Shown here piece after piece: positions 8,745-17,468 of a stretch of DNA of 64,000 nt. Made by a program: the position numbers and the translations under genes. Numbering within the stretch: the stretch's first letter is position 1; each line of letters starts with the position of its first letter. Origin of the DNA: Pelagerythrobacter marensis (GTDB lineage: Bacteria; Pseudomonadota; Alphaproteobacteria; Sphingomonadales; Sphingomonadaceae); NCBI RefSeq assembly GCF_036700095.1, contig NZ_CP144918.1, positions 1,985,001-2,049,000 of the forward strand, in the 5' to 3' direction. Under the pieces are notes generated by a model. It saw only the letters and a list, made by a program, of their open reading frames with translations. It did no database searches and was not told where the DNA came from.

Positions 8745-10874
8745 CTAGAAGTCGACCGAAACCGAGGCGTTGATCGTGCGCGGGCGGCCCTGGAGCACGG
8801 CCGTGCTGAAGGTATCGAAGCCCGAGGCCCAGTAACGCTTGTCGGCCACGTTATCGACTGTCAGCCGCAGCGTGACCGGCGTGTCGCCCGCCGCGATGAC
8901 ATAGCGCGCACCAAGATCGAACACGGTCCAGTCGTCCAGGCGCAGTGTGTTCGCCGTGTCGGCCCATTGCTTGCCGGTGTGCGTCATGCGGCCGGTCAGC
9001 GTCAGGCCGGGCACGAACGGCGTGTCCCATTCGATGTTGGCGTTGGCGGTAAAGCCGGGGACGCCCGCGACTTCCGCGCCGCTCTCGAGTTCAGCGTCGA
9101 TGGTGGAAAGGCCGGCGATCAGCCGCAATCCTTCGACCGGTTCACCATTCACCGTGAACTCGATCCCGCGATGCCGCTGCTCGCCGATATAGCCGTAGCG
9201 CTGCGTGCCGTCGGGTTCGGTGATCGTGCCGTCGCCCGGCCGCTCGATCTGGTAGAATGCCAGTCCGGCATAGAGGAACCGGCCCAGCGCCAGCTTGGCC
9301 CCGGCCTCGTATTGCGTGGATTTGCGGGGGGCGAGCACTTCGCCGCGATTCTCCAGCGCATCCTCCAGCGGGGCGACGGCGCCCTGCTGCAGCGCCTCGA
9401 TCCGGTTGGCGTAGAGCGAGACGTAAGGCAGCGGCTTGAACACCACGCCGACCACGGGCGTGATCGCGTCCTTGTCGTAGACCGTATCGAGCTGGCCGTT
9501 GGCGGCGAGATAGTTCTCGACATGGATCGTCTGCATGCGCAGGCCGCCGGTGATCAGCATGCGCTCGTCCCACAGGCCGATCGTGTCGGAGGCGAAGGCA
9601 CTCCACAGGCGGCTCTTCACGATCGGGAAGGGATCGTCGAGGTCGCCGCCGGGGTTCCACGGGGCGACTGTGGAAGGCGGCAGCGCCACTTGCGGGGTGT
9701 CGTAGAGGTTGGTGGCAAACTCGTCCCGGAAGTCGAAGGCGTTGCGGTTGGTCTGCCAGTTCGCGCTGCCGCCGAAATTGAACTCGTGCGTCACCGTCTC
9801 GCCCAGGTTGACCCGGATCCCGGCCTCGGCCGCCTCGTTATTGTCGGTGCGCGGTACGATCAGTCCGGCGCCGGTGGCCTCGCCGGTTGCGGCGTCGGCC
9901 AGGGTGATGCGGCTGTAGATGCCGTCCTCGCGCCCGTCGCGGGCACCGGCGCGCGCGTAGAGCAGCGCGTTGTCGGCAACGTCCCACTCCAGGCTCAGCG
10001 TGCCGAAGACGTCGCGCATCTCGGTATAAGTGAAATCCTGCGCGTAGTTCGCATCGGCTTCGGGCACGCGGGGGATCGCCGTCAAACCCGTGCCCAGCGT
10101 CACCTTGGGTCGCAGCGATTCCACCCGCACGTTCTGGTAAGCGAGGTCGAGAGCGGCGCGGAAATTGCCCCCGTCGTAATCGAGCGCGCCGCCGATCACC
10201 TGCGTCCGCCGGTCCTCGCGCTCGACCGAGGTTTCGCCGTCGCGGTAGGCGCCGTTGACGCGCAGGCCCCATTCGCCGTTCGCCCCGAACCGGCGCGAGA
10301 CGTCGAAGCTGCCGCCGAAGTGCGCGTCCGAGGTATAGCCGAGCGTCGCGCGCGTCAGCGGGTCGAAGCCGGCGCGTTTCAGCTTCAGGTTCACCGATCC
10401 GCCCAGGGTCGAGCCGCCCGGTGCCGCGCCGTTGAGGAAGGCGCTCGAACCGTTCAGGACCTGCACGCTGTCGTAAAGCTCGGGCGCAACGATCTGGCGC
10501 GGGGCAATGCCGTAGAGGCCGTTCACGCCCACGTCGTCGCCGAACAGCGCGAAGCCGCGGATCACGAACAGTTCGGAGGCATTGCCGAAGCCGTAGCTCG
10601 TGCGCACGGTCGGGTCGTTGTCGAGCACCTCGCCCAGCGTCAGCGGCTGCTGGTTGAGGATCAGCGATTCGTCGAAGCTGCGGATCGAGAAGGCGAGGTC
10701 CGCCGCGTGCTTGTTGCCCAGCACGCCGGCGTCGCCGCCGTTGGTTATCTCGGTCGCGTTCGCGCGCTGGGCAGTGACGACGATCTCGCCGGATTCGTCC
10801 TGCGCCAGAGCAGGGGCGGCGGCAACCGCGCAAAGGGCAAGGGCCGACGCCATCGGGATGCAACGAGCAATCAT
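8745..10874 (-). CDS. TonB-dependent siderophore-type receptor
   Basis: A 709-residue outer-membrane receptor. A signal peptide spans residues 1-24, followed by a TonB box (GEIVVTAQR, 29-37). A plug domain comes next with VIRGF and LNGSSAFLNGAAPGGSTLGGSVN, then a 22-strand barrel ending in the classical aromatic C-terminus (SVSVDF). The plug wording resembles ferric-siderophore receptors. It is the last gene of a three-gene operon with a PepSY membrane protein and a 75-residue membrane protein; its ATG lies one base after the latter's stop codon. Iron uptake is the likely role, supported by an iron-box-like site before the first gene. Confidence 0.92.
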   Translation of the reverse strand: MIARCIPMASALALCAVAAAPALAQDESGEIVVTAQRANATEITNGGDAGVLGNKHAADLAFSIRSFDESLILNQQPLTLGEVLDNDPTVRTSYGFGNASELFVIRGFALFGDDVGVNGLYGIAPRQIVAPELYDSVQVLNGSSAFLNGAAPGGSTLGGSVNLKLKRAGFDPLTRATLGYTSDAHFGGSFDVSRRFGANGEWGLRVNGAYRDGETSVEREDRRTQVIGGALDYDGGNFRAALDLAYQNVRVESLRPKVTLGTGLTAIPRVPEADANYAQDFTYTEMRDVFGTLSLEWDVADNALLYARAGARDGREDGIYSRITLADAATGEATGAGLIVPRTDNNEAAEAGIRVNLGETVTHEFNFGGSANWQTNRNAFDFRDEFATNLYDTPQVALPPSTVAPWNPGGDLDDPFPIVKSRLWSAFASDTIGLWDERMLITGGLRMQTIHVENYLAANGQLDTVYDKDAITPVVGVVFKPLPYVSLYANRIEALQQGAVAPLEDALENRGEVLAPRKSTQYEAGAKLALGRFLYAGLAFYQIERPGDGTITEPDGTQRYGYIGEQRHRGIEFTVNGEPVEGLRLIAGLSTIDAELESGAEVAGVPGFTANANIEWDTPFVPGLTLTGRMTHTGKQWADTANTLRLDDWTVFDLGARYVIAAGDTPVTLRLTVDNVADKRYWASGFDTFSTAVLQGRPRTINASVSVDF

Positions 10875-10875
10875 G

Positions 10876-11103
10876 TCAGGTCTTTCTGTATCGGGAAGGC
10901 AGCCCGCGCCGGCGCCAGGCGGCGCCGAGGGCGAGGAGAGGAAGCGAAAGGAACAGCCAGGCGGCTGCATCGCGCAGGCCGTCTCCGGTGAGGCCGAGAA
11001 CGAGCCCGGCCCCGCTGGCGGCGAAGATTGCCGCGGGAATCGCGAAGACGCGCGCCGGCCCGCGCGGCGTTCGGCGTTGCAGCGGGCGTCTTGCCGGGAT
11101 CAC
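10876..11103 (-). CDS. Small two-helix membrane protein in the PepSY/TonB operon
   Basis: A 75-residue reading frame between the PepSY gene and the TonB receptor. Its GTG start overlaps the PepSY stop as GTGA, and its stop is one base from the receptor ATG, strong evidence that it is translated. The sequence has an Arg-rich N-terminus, two hydrophobic helices (about residues 18-38 and 44-62, with a GDGLRD turn) and a basic C-terminal tail (RRRGLPSRYRKT). Small membrane proteins are commonly found in PepSY/siderophore-uptake operons, but I cannot assign it to a named family. It may assist the PepSY protein in periplasmic iron release. Confidence 0.75.
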   Translation of the reverse strand: MIPARRPLQRRTPRGPARVFAIPAAIFAASGAGLVLGLTGDGLRDAAAWLFLSLPLLALGAAWRRRGLPSRYRKT

Positions 11104-12254
11104 GCGAGCCGCCCTTCCGCGCCGCCGTCGATTTCGGCCACACGCCGCTCGATCGCGCCGGGGCTGCGGCGCCACCAGAGCAGCACACCGGTCCACAGGA
11201 CCCAGATCGTCGCCAGCGTCAGCAGGGCCCAGACGATCTTGAGCGGCAGCCCGCCGTAATCGCCGAAGTGCAGCGGCTTGGACATCATCAGCGCCTGATT
11301 GAGCGCGGGCATGGCGCGCGCATCGACCAGTTCGCCGCTTGCGGCGTCGATCAGCGCGGGGGTGAGCAGGTGCTGGGTCAGCGGCCGGTCGCCCTGGAAG
11401 AACATGGCATAGTGGCGCGCGGTGCTCCATCCGCCGCCGGGGAAGGCGATGAACTGCGGACTGCGGCCGGGCAGCACCGCCTGCGCCCGCGCCATCGCGG
11501 CGTCGAGCGAGCCGTAGTCGGCCGGCGTGACGGCCTCGGCACCGCCGTGCTCGGCGGTCATCGCGGCCAGCTCGCCTTCGCGCCAGGCGTCGGTCAGCGG
11601 ATCGGCGAAAGCGTTGATGACGCCGGTGCCGCCGACGACCAGTGCCCAGGCGAGGATCACGATCCCGCCGAGGTTGTGCTGGTCGAGCCGCCCGACGCGG
11701 CGGCTGCGGTCCATTCGCAGCGTGCCGAACCGCAGCCGGCGCATGAACGGCGCGTAGAGCACCGTGCCCGAGATCAGCGCGACGACGAACAGCGCGCCCA
11801 TCGTGCCGAGCAGCCACATGCCCGGCTGGCCGAGGAACATGTCGGTGTGGAGCCGGAGGAGGAAGTCCATCACCCCGCCGCCCGGCGCCGGACCGAGCGA
11901 GTCGCCGGTGGCCCGATCGAAGAACAGCAGCGTCATGTCCGCGTCCGCCGCGTCGGGTGTCGGGCCGGTGGTGACGGTCAGCAGCGGGCTTTCCTGGCTG
12001 AAGGCCATGAACAGCGGCACTTCGCCCGGCCGCTCGGCCAGCGCGGTTTCGAGCATCGTGTCGAGCGGCACGCCGCTCTCCGCCGAGGGCGGGCCGGGCA
12101 GGGTGGTTTCGTAATCGATCCCTTCCAGCGCCTCGATCTCGTCATGGAAGATGAGCGGCAGGCCGGTCGCGCAGAGCATGAGCAGGAACACCGTGGGCAC
12201 GATGCTGCTCCACTTGTGCACCAGATACCAGGCCCGGATCGTGCTGCGACGCAT
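11100..12254 (-). CDS. PepSY-associated transmembrane protein
   Basis: A 384-residue inner-membrane protein. It opens with a cytoplasmic RRSTIRAWYLVHKWSS segment and a first transmembrane helix (about 16-36). A PepSY-like periplasmic region, further helices around 140-165 and 190-210, a second PepSY-like region, and a C-terminal helix ending WVLWTGVLLWWRRS follow. The conserved LVHKW, LHTDMFLG and DQHNLGG His-containing motifs match PepSY_TM (PF03929) proteins that accompany siderophore receptors. Known relatives take part in ferric-siderophore reduction or release. It is first in an operon with a small membrane protein and a TonB receptor. Confidence 0.88.
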   Translation of the reverse strand: MRRSTIRAWYLVHKWSSIVPTVFLLMLCATGLPLIFHDEIEALEGIDYETTLPGPPSAESGVPLDTMLETALAERPGEVPLFMAFSQESPLLTVTTGPTPDAADADMTLLFFDRATGDSLGPAPGGGVMDFLLRLHTDMFLGQPGMWLLGTMGALFVVALISGTVLYAPFMRRLRFGTLRMDRSRRVGRLDQHNLGGIVILAWALVVGGTGVINAFADPLTDAWREGELAAMTAEHGGAEAVTPADYGSLDAAMARAQAVLPGRSPQFIAFPGGGWSTARHYAMFFQGDRPLTQHLLTPALIDAASGELVDARAMPALNQALMMSKPLHFGDYGGLPLKIVWALLTLATIWVLWTGVLLWWRRSPGAIERRVAEIDGGAEGRLA

Positions 12255-12291
12255 GGGCCGCCGCCTATGCGGAGCCGCCGCGAAGGTCAAA

Positions 12292-12306
12292 TGACAATCA
12301 ATTGCA
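12292..12306 (-). promoter_or_regulatory. Iron-box-like inverted repeat upstream of the PepSY/TonB operon
   Basis: The plus strand reads TGACAATCAATTGCA, an imperfect 15-base inverted repeat with the TG..AA / TT..CA outline seen in the two bfd repeats of this window. It lies 38 bases upstream of the PepSY start in an AT-rich patch. Iron control of a siderophore-uptake operon is expected, but the match is imperfect. Confidence 0.4.
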
Positions 12307-12324
12307 ATAGCGGCGGGGCGACCT

Positions 12325-13716
12325 TCAGGCCGGAACGGCGTAGAGGTCGTGCGCGTCGGCGTCCTCGACCAGCGCGTCGACGAAATCGCCGGGCCGCAGA
12401 TCGGGGGAGACATTGCGCAGGAAGACCTGGCCGTCGATCTCGGGCGCGTCGGCCTGGCTGCGCCCGGTGGCCCCGATATCGCCGTCCGCGTCGGGTTCGC
12501 CCACTTCGTCGACGATCACCGGCAGGGTGCGGCCGATCCTGGCGGCGAGCTTGGCCGCGCTGATCCGCTCGGTCACTTCCATCAGGCGGGCGTAGCGCTC
12601 TTCCTTGAGCGATTCGGGCACAGGGTCGGGCAGGGCGTTGGCGGCGGCGCCTTCGACCGGCTCGAAGCGGAACGCTCCCACCCGGTCGAGCTGCGCCTCC
12701 TCCAGCCAGTCGAGCAGGTAGCGGAAATCCTCCTCGGTCTCGCCGGGGAAGCCGACCACGAAGCTCGAGCGGATGGTGAGGTCCGGCGCGATCTGCCGCC
12801 ACTGGCGAATCCGATCGAGCACTTTCGCTTCGTTCGCCGGGCGCTTCATAGCCTTCAGCACCCGCGGGGCGGCGTGCTGGAAAGGAATGTCGAGATAGGG
12901 CGTCAGCAGGCCCTCGGCCATCAGCGGGATCGCCGCGTCGACGTGGGGGTAGGGATAGACGTAGTGCAGCCGCACCCACGGCACCTGCCCTTCCGGCGTG
13001 CGCAGGGTGCCCAGCTCGCGCGCCAGGTCGGTCATGTGCGCGCGAACCTCGCGCCCGTGCCACTGGCGGCTCTCGTGCCGGATATCGACGCCGTAGGCCG
13101 ATGTGTCCTGGCTGATGACCAGCAGTTCTTTCGTGCCCGCTGCGACCAGCTTCTCCGCCTCGCGCAGCACTGCATCGACCCGGCGGCTCGCCAGCTTCCC
13201 GCGCAGTTGCGGGATGATGCAGAAGGCGCAGGAATGGTTGCATCCTTCGGAAATCTTCAGATATCCGTAATGCCGCGGGGTCAGCTTGATCCCCGCCTCG
13301 TCGAAAGCGGCCTGGGGGATCAGGTCGACATAGGGGCCCTGGGACGGTGGGGCCGCTTCGTGGACGGCTTCGACGACGGCCTCATACTGATGCGCGCCGG
13401 TGACTGCGAGGACGGCGGGATGCGCGGCCCGGATCGCGTCGGCATCTTCCCCCATGCAGCCGGTGACGATCACCCGACCGTTTTCGGCTATGGCTTCGCC
13501 GATCGCTGCCAGGCTTTCTTCCTTTGCGCTGTCGAGGAAGCCGCAGGTGTTGACGAGCACCACGTCCGCCCCGGCATAATCGGCGCTCATCGCGTAGCCG
13601 TCGGCGCGCAGGCGCGTGAGGATGCGCTCGCTGTCGACGAGCGCCTTGGGGCAGCCGAGGCTGACCATCCCGATCTTCTTCTGATCGGGGATCGACGAGA
13701 TGGTGTGGGTGGACAT
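12325..13716 (-). CDS. rimO: Ribosomal protein S12 methylthiotransferase RimO
   Basis: A 463-residue radical-SAM enzyme that methylthiolates the conserved Asp of ribosomal protein S12. Domain order is typical: an N-terminal UPF0004 domain with three cluster Cys residues ([27 protein letters not shown]), the radical SAM motif [11 protein letters not shown] near residue 174, and a C-terminal TRAM domain. The conserved [13 protein letters not shown] near the end of the radical SAM region distinguishes RimO from MiaB. The start [10 protein letters not shown] at 13716 is the first in frame after the gap to the next gene. Single transcription unit. Confidence 0.95.
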   Translation of the reverse strand: MSTHTISSIPDQKKIGMVSLGCPKALVDSERILTRLRADGYAMSADYAGADVVLVNTCGFLDSAKEESLAAIGEAIAENGRVIVTGCMGEDADAIRAAHPAVLAVTGAHQYEAVVEAVHEAAPPSQGPYVDLIPQAAFDEAGIKLTPRHYGYLKISEGCNHSCAFCIIPQLRGKLASRRVDAVLREAEKLVAAGTKELLVISQDTSAYGVDIRHESRQWHGREVRAHMTDLARELGTLRTPEGQVPWVRLHYVYPYPHVDAAIPLMAEGLLTPYLDIPFQHAAPRVLKAMKRPANEAKVLDRIRQWRQIAPDLTIRSSFVVGFPGETEEDFRYLLDWLEEAQLDRVGAFRFEPVEGAAANALPDPVPESLKEERYARLMEVTERISAAKLAARIGRTLPVIVDEVGEPDADGDIGATGRSQADAPEIDGQVFLRNVSPDLRPGDFVDALVEDADAHDLYAVPA

Positions 13717-13785
13717 TTCGCCGCGCCCCTACACGCGCGCGGCGCTTTGCGCTAGCAGGGAGAATAAACGAAGGAGAAGGCACCT

Positions 13786-14196
13786 TTGGGTCCGGTAAAC
13801 TGGATTGGAGTGATCCTGGCGACGCTGGCCGCCGGCCTGCTCGCGCTCGGCTGGTTCGGGCCGATCTTCGGAATGGCCAAGGCGCGCGAGGTCGCCGCCG
13901 GCAAGATCGCGGTGCGGCGCCGGCCGGAACAGGTGGTGGCGATCACGGGCAGTCTCCTGTTCGTCAGCGCGGCGATGATGGGACACATGTTCGCCCGCGT
14001 CGGCGGCGCCGCGCTGGCGGAAAAGCCGTGGCTCTATTTCATGATGTCGGGCGGGCTGGCCGGCGCATTCGTCATCCCCGCTCTGCTGATCAGCTACAGC
14101 CATATCCGGGTCCCCACGCGAGTCGCGCTGATCGACGCGGGGTACTGGCTGGCCGCCTATCTGGCGATGGGCGGCGTGTTCTGGCTGCTGGGCTGA
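13786..14196 (+). CDS. DUF1761 membrane protein (first of a tandem pair)
   Basis: A 136-residue protein with four predicted transmembrane helices (about 5-25, 48-70, 80-100, 115-135). It matches the DUF1761 pattern: an N-terminal VNWIGVILATLAA...GWFGP, and a C-terminal IDAGYWLAAYLAMGGVFW. The start codon is TTG, supported by a strong AAGGAG ribosome site 7 bases upstream; no ATG is available. A paralogue follows 50 bases downstream. Function unknown. The two copies share the NWxxVxLAxLAxxxxGxxWxGP and IDAGYWLxxYxAMG motifs but little else, so the duplication is old. Confidence 0.8.
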   Translation: MGPVNWIGVILATLAAGLLALGWFGPIFGMAKAREVAAGKIAVRRRPEQVVAITGSLLFVSAAMMGHMFARVGGAALAEKPWLYFMMSGGLAGAFVIPALLISYSHIRVPTRVALIDAGYWLAAYLAMGGVFWLLG

Positions 14197-14246
14197 AAAT
14201 GCGCTAGGCCCGCCGGGGGTCGCGCAGTTTTGGGGGAGGACGTGCG

Positions 14247-14654
14247 ATGCTGTTCGAAGTCAACTGGCTGGCAGTGGTGCTGGCGGCGCTTGCGGGATTC
14301 GTCGTCGGCGGAATCTGGTACGGCCCGATCATGGGCAAGCGCTGGATGGGCGCGGTCGGGATTACCGAGGAAGAGATAAAGCAGAGCAACATGCTGCTGA
14401 TCTATGGCGGCGCGTTCGCCTTTGCGCTGCTGGCGAGCTGGACCCTGGCGCACACCTTCGCGACTTATGCGCAGGACCTGTCGGTCTTCATCAAGGTGCT
14501 GACCGCCTTCGGCGTGGCGCTGGGCTTCATCGTTCCCGCGATCGGGACGAACTATCTGTTCTCGCAGAAATCGAAGGTGCTGTTCTTCATCGACGCGGGA
14601 TACTGGCTGCTGTTCTATATCGCGATGGGCCTCGTTCACGCCTATCTGCCCTGA
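14247..14654 (+). CDS. DUF1761 membrane protein (second of a tandem pair)
   Basis: A 135-residue four-helix membrane protein with the DUF1761 features: VNWLAVVLAALAGFVVGGIWYGP at the N-terminus (two segments around residues 5-27) and FFIDAGYWLLFYIAMGLVHA at the C-terminus. It is better conserved than its upstream neighbour and has a normal ATG. A soluble stretch after helix 1 (GITEEEIKQSN) is typical of the family. No function is known. Cotranscription with the upstream copy is likely. Confidence 0.87.
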   Translation: MLFEVNWLAVVLAALAGFVVGGIWYGPIMGKRWMGAVGITEEEIKQSNMLLIYGGAFAFALLASWTLAHTFATYAQDLSVFIKVLTAFGVALGFIVPAIGTNYLFSQKSKVLFFIDAGYWLLFYIAMGLVHAYLP

Positions 14655-14722
14655 GCGCCCGCAACCGGCGGTTCTCAGGACCACCGGCCTATCGAAGAGG
14701 GGGGAGGCATCTCTTCCCCCTC

Positions 14723-14750
14723 CGTCATTCCCGCGAAAACGGGAATCCAG
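14723..14750. repeat. REP-like intergenic palindrome
   Basis: The 28 bases contain ATTCCCG and CGGGAAT arms (14727-14733 and 14740-14746) around CGAAAA, inside the wider string CGTCATTCCCGCGAAAAC followed by GGGAATCCAG. This string is a recurrent intergenic repeat in many proteobacterial genomes. It sits between two convergent genes, where it could also act as a bidirectional transcription stop. Only one copy is in the window. Confidence 0.6.
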
Positions 14751-14796
14751 GCTCGCGCGCGCCGAACATCCGCCGAACACCCAATGTCGATCCGCC

Positions 14797-15873
14797 CTAG
14801 CTCTCGCCGTTGGCGGTCGGGCGGATTTCGACGATGATGTCGCCCGCCTGCAGCGTGCCTGCCTCGTCTTCCCAGAAGCCGCGGGCGCCGCCGTCGCGGT
14901 AGATCCGCAGACCCCGGCCGCCCGTCGCCAGCCGATCGAGCGGTTGACCGACTTCCTCGGGCAGGACGGCGCGTTCGACCAGGTGAACCCGCCCGGTAAC
15001 CGACGCGAGATCGGCCATGTATTCGGCGATATGCGTGCCCTGCGCGCTGCCGGCCAGCAGCAGCCCGGTGAAGCGCACGGGGTTGATCACGTTGTTGGCG
15101 CCCGCCTGGCGCGCAAGCAGCTCGTTGTCCGCGGCGCGCACGACCACGCTGATGGGAATCTTCGGCGCCAAATGGCGCACGGTCAGCACGATCAGGATCG
15201 AGGCATCGTCGCGTCCCGCCGAAACCAGCACGGTCTGCGCCTCGGTAATGCGCACCGCCATCAGGCTTTCGTCGCGGGTCGCGTCGGCCGCCATGACGTT
15301 GCAGCCGAGCGCTTCGGCTTCGGCCAGGCGCTCTTCGCGGGTATCCATGACCACGATTTCGCGCGGGTCGGTGCCGCGTTCGATCAGTTCGCTGACGGCT
15401 TCCGAGCCGGAGATGCCGAAGCCGAGAACCACGACGTGGCCGGACAGTTTTTCCTGAATGCGGGCCATGCGCCATTTCTCCCAACTGCGCCTGATGATGA
15501 AATGATACGCCGCGCCGACGAAGATGAAAATCACGGCGAAGCGGATCGGGGTGACGATCACCGCCTCGACCAGCCGGGCGCGATCGCTGATCGGGGCGAT
15601 ATCGCCGAAACCGGTCGTGGTGATGGAAATCATCGTGAAATAGACGACGTCGAGGAAGGAAACCTCGCCGTCGAGATTGTCGACCAGCCCCTCGCGATCC
15701 CACCAGTGGATCATGATCACGATGAATACGAGCGAGAGCGCCAGGCCGATGCGAATGAACAGGTCGGCCCACACGGGAACCTTGAGCGCGCGCCGGAGGG
15801 GCTGGAACCGCCCGGTGCGGCTCGTGCGCCGCCGCCGGCCCCGGTCCATGCGCGAGAAACGGTCCCAGATCAC
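14797..15873 (-). CDS. Potassium channel with cytoplasmic RCK (TrkA-N/TrkA-C) domain
   Basis: A 358-residue two-helix K+ channel subunit: first helix about residues 38-56, pore loop with selectivity filter TTTGFGD (85-91), second helix about 105-125. A Rossmann RCK domain follows from about 140 (VVVLGFGISGSE, then VMDTREERL), ending in a TrkA-C-like ligand domain. The GTG at 15873 is chosen because it overlaps the stop of the upstream M23 gene as GTGA; an internal ATG at 15849 is the alternative. It is third in the surE operon. K+ efflux or homeostasis controlled by nucleotide binding is expected from the family. Confidence 0.88.
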   Translation of the reverse strand: MIWDRFSRMDRGRRRRTSRTGRFQPLRRALKVPVWADLFIRIGLALSLVFIVIMIHWWDREGLVDNLDGEVSFLDVVYFTMISITTTGFGDIAPISDRARLVEAVIVTPIRFAVIFIFVGAAYHFIIRRSWEKWRMARIQEKLSGHVVVLGFGISGSEAVSELIERGTDPREIVVMDTREERLAEAEALGCNVMAADATRDESLMAVRITEAQTVLVSAGRDDASILIVLTVRHLAPKIPISVVVRAADNELLARQAGANNVINPVRFTGLLLAGSAQGTHIAEYMADLASVTGRVHLVERAVLPEEVGQPLDRLATGGRGLRIYRDGGARGFWEDEAGTLQAGDIIVEIRPTANGES

Positions 15874-16646
15874 GGCCGATCGTTTCCGCGGAAATGCTCC
15901 TGCGGATCGAGCCTGGCGCCGTCCTTGCGAATCTCGAAATGCAGTTCGGCCGTATCGGGCTCGCTCGCGGCGCCGGCGATTCCGATCCGCTCGCCGCTCT
16001 TGACCACGTCGCCGGCCTGCACGGTGATCCGGCCCAGATGGCCATAGGCGCTGCGCCAGCCGTTGCCGTGGTCGATCACCACCAGCCGCCCGAAGCGCGG
16101 ATCGCTCCCGCTCGCTTCGACCACGGTGCCGCTGGCCGCGGCGCGGACCATGTCGCCCGGGCGGACGGCATAATCGATCCCGTCGTGTCCGCCGCCGTCG
16201 GGGCGCAGGGCATATCCCAGCCGCACCCGGCCGTCGTGCGGCGGACGGAAATAGGGCCTGGCGGGCGCGGGGGCGGAGGGCGGCGCCTTGAGAACGGCGG
16301 GAACGATCAATCGCTGGCCGGGGCGGATGCGATAGGGCGGCTCCAGCCCGTTGGCGACGGCGATCGTGTCGAACGGGACGCCGTGACGCAGGGCAATGGC
16401 AAAGCCCGTGTCGCCCGGTTTCACGGTATAGGTCCGCTGGCGCGGGATCGCCAGTTTCTGCCCCGGCCTGACGACATAGGGTTCGTGCAGCCCGTTGGCG
16501 GCGGCGATGACCGAGGCCGGAACGCCCGCGCGGTTGGCGATCCCGTTCAGCGTCTCGCCTTCGATCACGACGTGCTCTGTCTCCGTCGCCGGGTCGGCAG
16601 CGGCGAGCAGCAGGGGCACCGCAGCGATCAGGGCGAAGCGGGTCAT
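15870..16646 (-). CDS. NlpD-like protein: two LysM domains plus degenerate M23 (LytM) domain
   Basis: A 258-residue exported protein: signal peptide about 1-17, LysM domains about 25-68 and 72-115, proline-rich linker, then an M23 domain from about 135. The zinc ligands His154 and Asp158 (HDGID) and the YGHL His203 are present. The final HxH motif reads ELH (Glu234-Leu-His236), so one canonical catalytic His is missing. E. coli NlpD and EnvC, which activate amidases instead of cutting peptidoglycan, are likewise degenerate. The order surE then LysM-M23 matches the surE-pcm-nlpD order of other proteobacteria. Its ATG overlaps the surE stop. An amidase-activator role in cell separation is inferred. 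Confidence 0.88.
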   Translation of the reverse strand: MTRFALIAAVPLLLAAADPATETEHVVIEGETLNGIANRAGVPASVIAAANGLHEPYVVRPGQKLAIPRQRTYTVKPGDTGFAIALRHGVPFDTIAVANGLEPPYRIRPGQRLIVPAVLKAPPSAPAPARPYFRPPHDGRVRLGYALRPDGGGHDGIDYAVRPGDMVRAAASGTVVEASGSDPRFGRLVVIDHGNGWRSAYGHLGRITVQAGDVVKSGERIGIAGAASEPDTAELHFEIRKDGARLDPQEHFRGNDRP

Positions 16647-17407
16647 TCGCTGTAGCGCTCGCCCAGTTCGCCCAGCGAAGCATGGTGGGTAAGGTCGAGC
16701 TGCAGCGGCGTCACCGAAACATACCCCTCGTCGATCGCTTCCAGATCCGTCCCATGGTCGAGCGTGTGTTCAATCGCCTCCAGCCCGAACCAGTAATACT
16801 TGTAGCCGCGCGGGTCACGCCCTTCGACCACGGTGCCGCGCGAATAGTCGTGGAAACCCTGCCGCACGGCGCGGATGCCGCGTATGTCCTGCGGCTTCAG
16901 GGCCGGGAAGTTGACATTGACCAGCGTGCGTTTGGGCAGCGGCGCGTCGAGCAGCGGGGCGAGCACGCGCGCCCCCCATTCGCGCGCCGCGGCAAAAGGC
17001 ACGTCGTCGCCCATGCCCTCGCGCGCATAGACCTGGCTCAGCGCGATCGAGCGGATGCCCGCCAGCGCGCCTTCGATCGCGGCCGAAACGGTCCCGGAAT
17101 AGGTGATGTCGTCGCCCAGGTTGGCGCCGCGGTTCACCCCCGAAAGGATCACGTCGGGCGCCCCGTCCATCACCGTGCGCAGGCCCATCGTCACCGCGTC
17201 GGTGGGCGTGCCGGTGACCGAAAAGCGCCGCTCGTCGTGCTTGCGCAGGCGCACCGGGCGGGTCAGCGTCAGCGAATGGCCGGTGCCCGACTGCTCTTCG
17301 TGCGGGGAGCAGATCCAGATATCGTCGGAAAATTCGCGCGCGATTTCCTCCAGCACCTTGAGGCCGGGGGCGTAGATGCCGTCGTCGTTGGTGAGGAGAA
17401 TTCTCAT
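16643..17407 (-). CDS. surE: 5'/3'-nucleotidase SurE
   Basis: A 254-residue metal-dependent survival-protein phosphatase that hydrolyses nucleoside monophosphates. Metal ligands are in the N-terminal LLTNDDGIYAPG (Asp8, Asp9) and in SGTGHSLT and LSGVNRGANLGDD (Asn in the last motif). The YSGTVSAAIEG segment is also conserved. Length and the MRILLTNDDG start are exactly typical. It is first gene of an operon with the LysM-M23 protein and the K+ channel, joined by 4-base overlaps, and is served by the strong promoter at 17469-17497. pcm, often next to surE, is absent here. Confidence 0.96.
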   Translation of the reverse strand: MRILLTNDDGIYAPGLKVLEEIAREFSDDIWICSPHEEQSGTGHSLTLTRPVRLRKHDERRFSVTGTPTDAVTMGLRTVMDGAPDVILSGVNRGANLGDDITYSGTVSAAIEGALAGIRSIALSQVYAREGMGDDVPFAAAREWGARVLAPLLDAPLPKRTLVNVNFPALKPQDIRGIRAVRQGFHDYSRGTVVEGRDPRGYKYYWFGLEAIEHTLDHGTDLEAIDEGYVSVTPLQLDLTHHASLGELGERYSE

Positions 17408-17468
17408 ATGCCGCGTCTTTCGATCCCTGTCCGTCGCGCCGAAGCGCAGTCAGCCCCTCGACGAGGCC

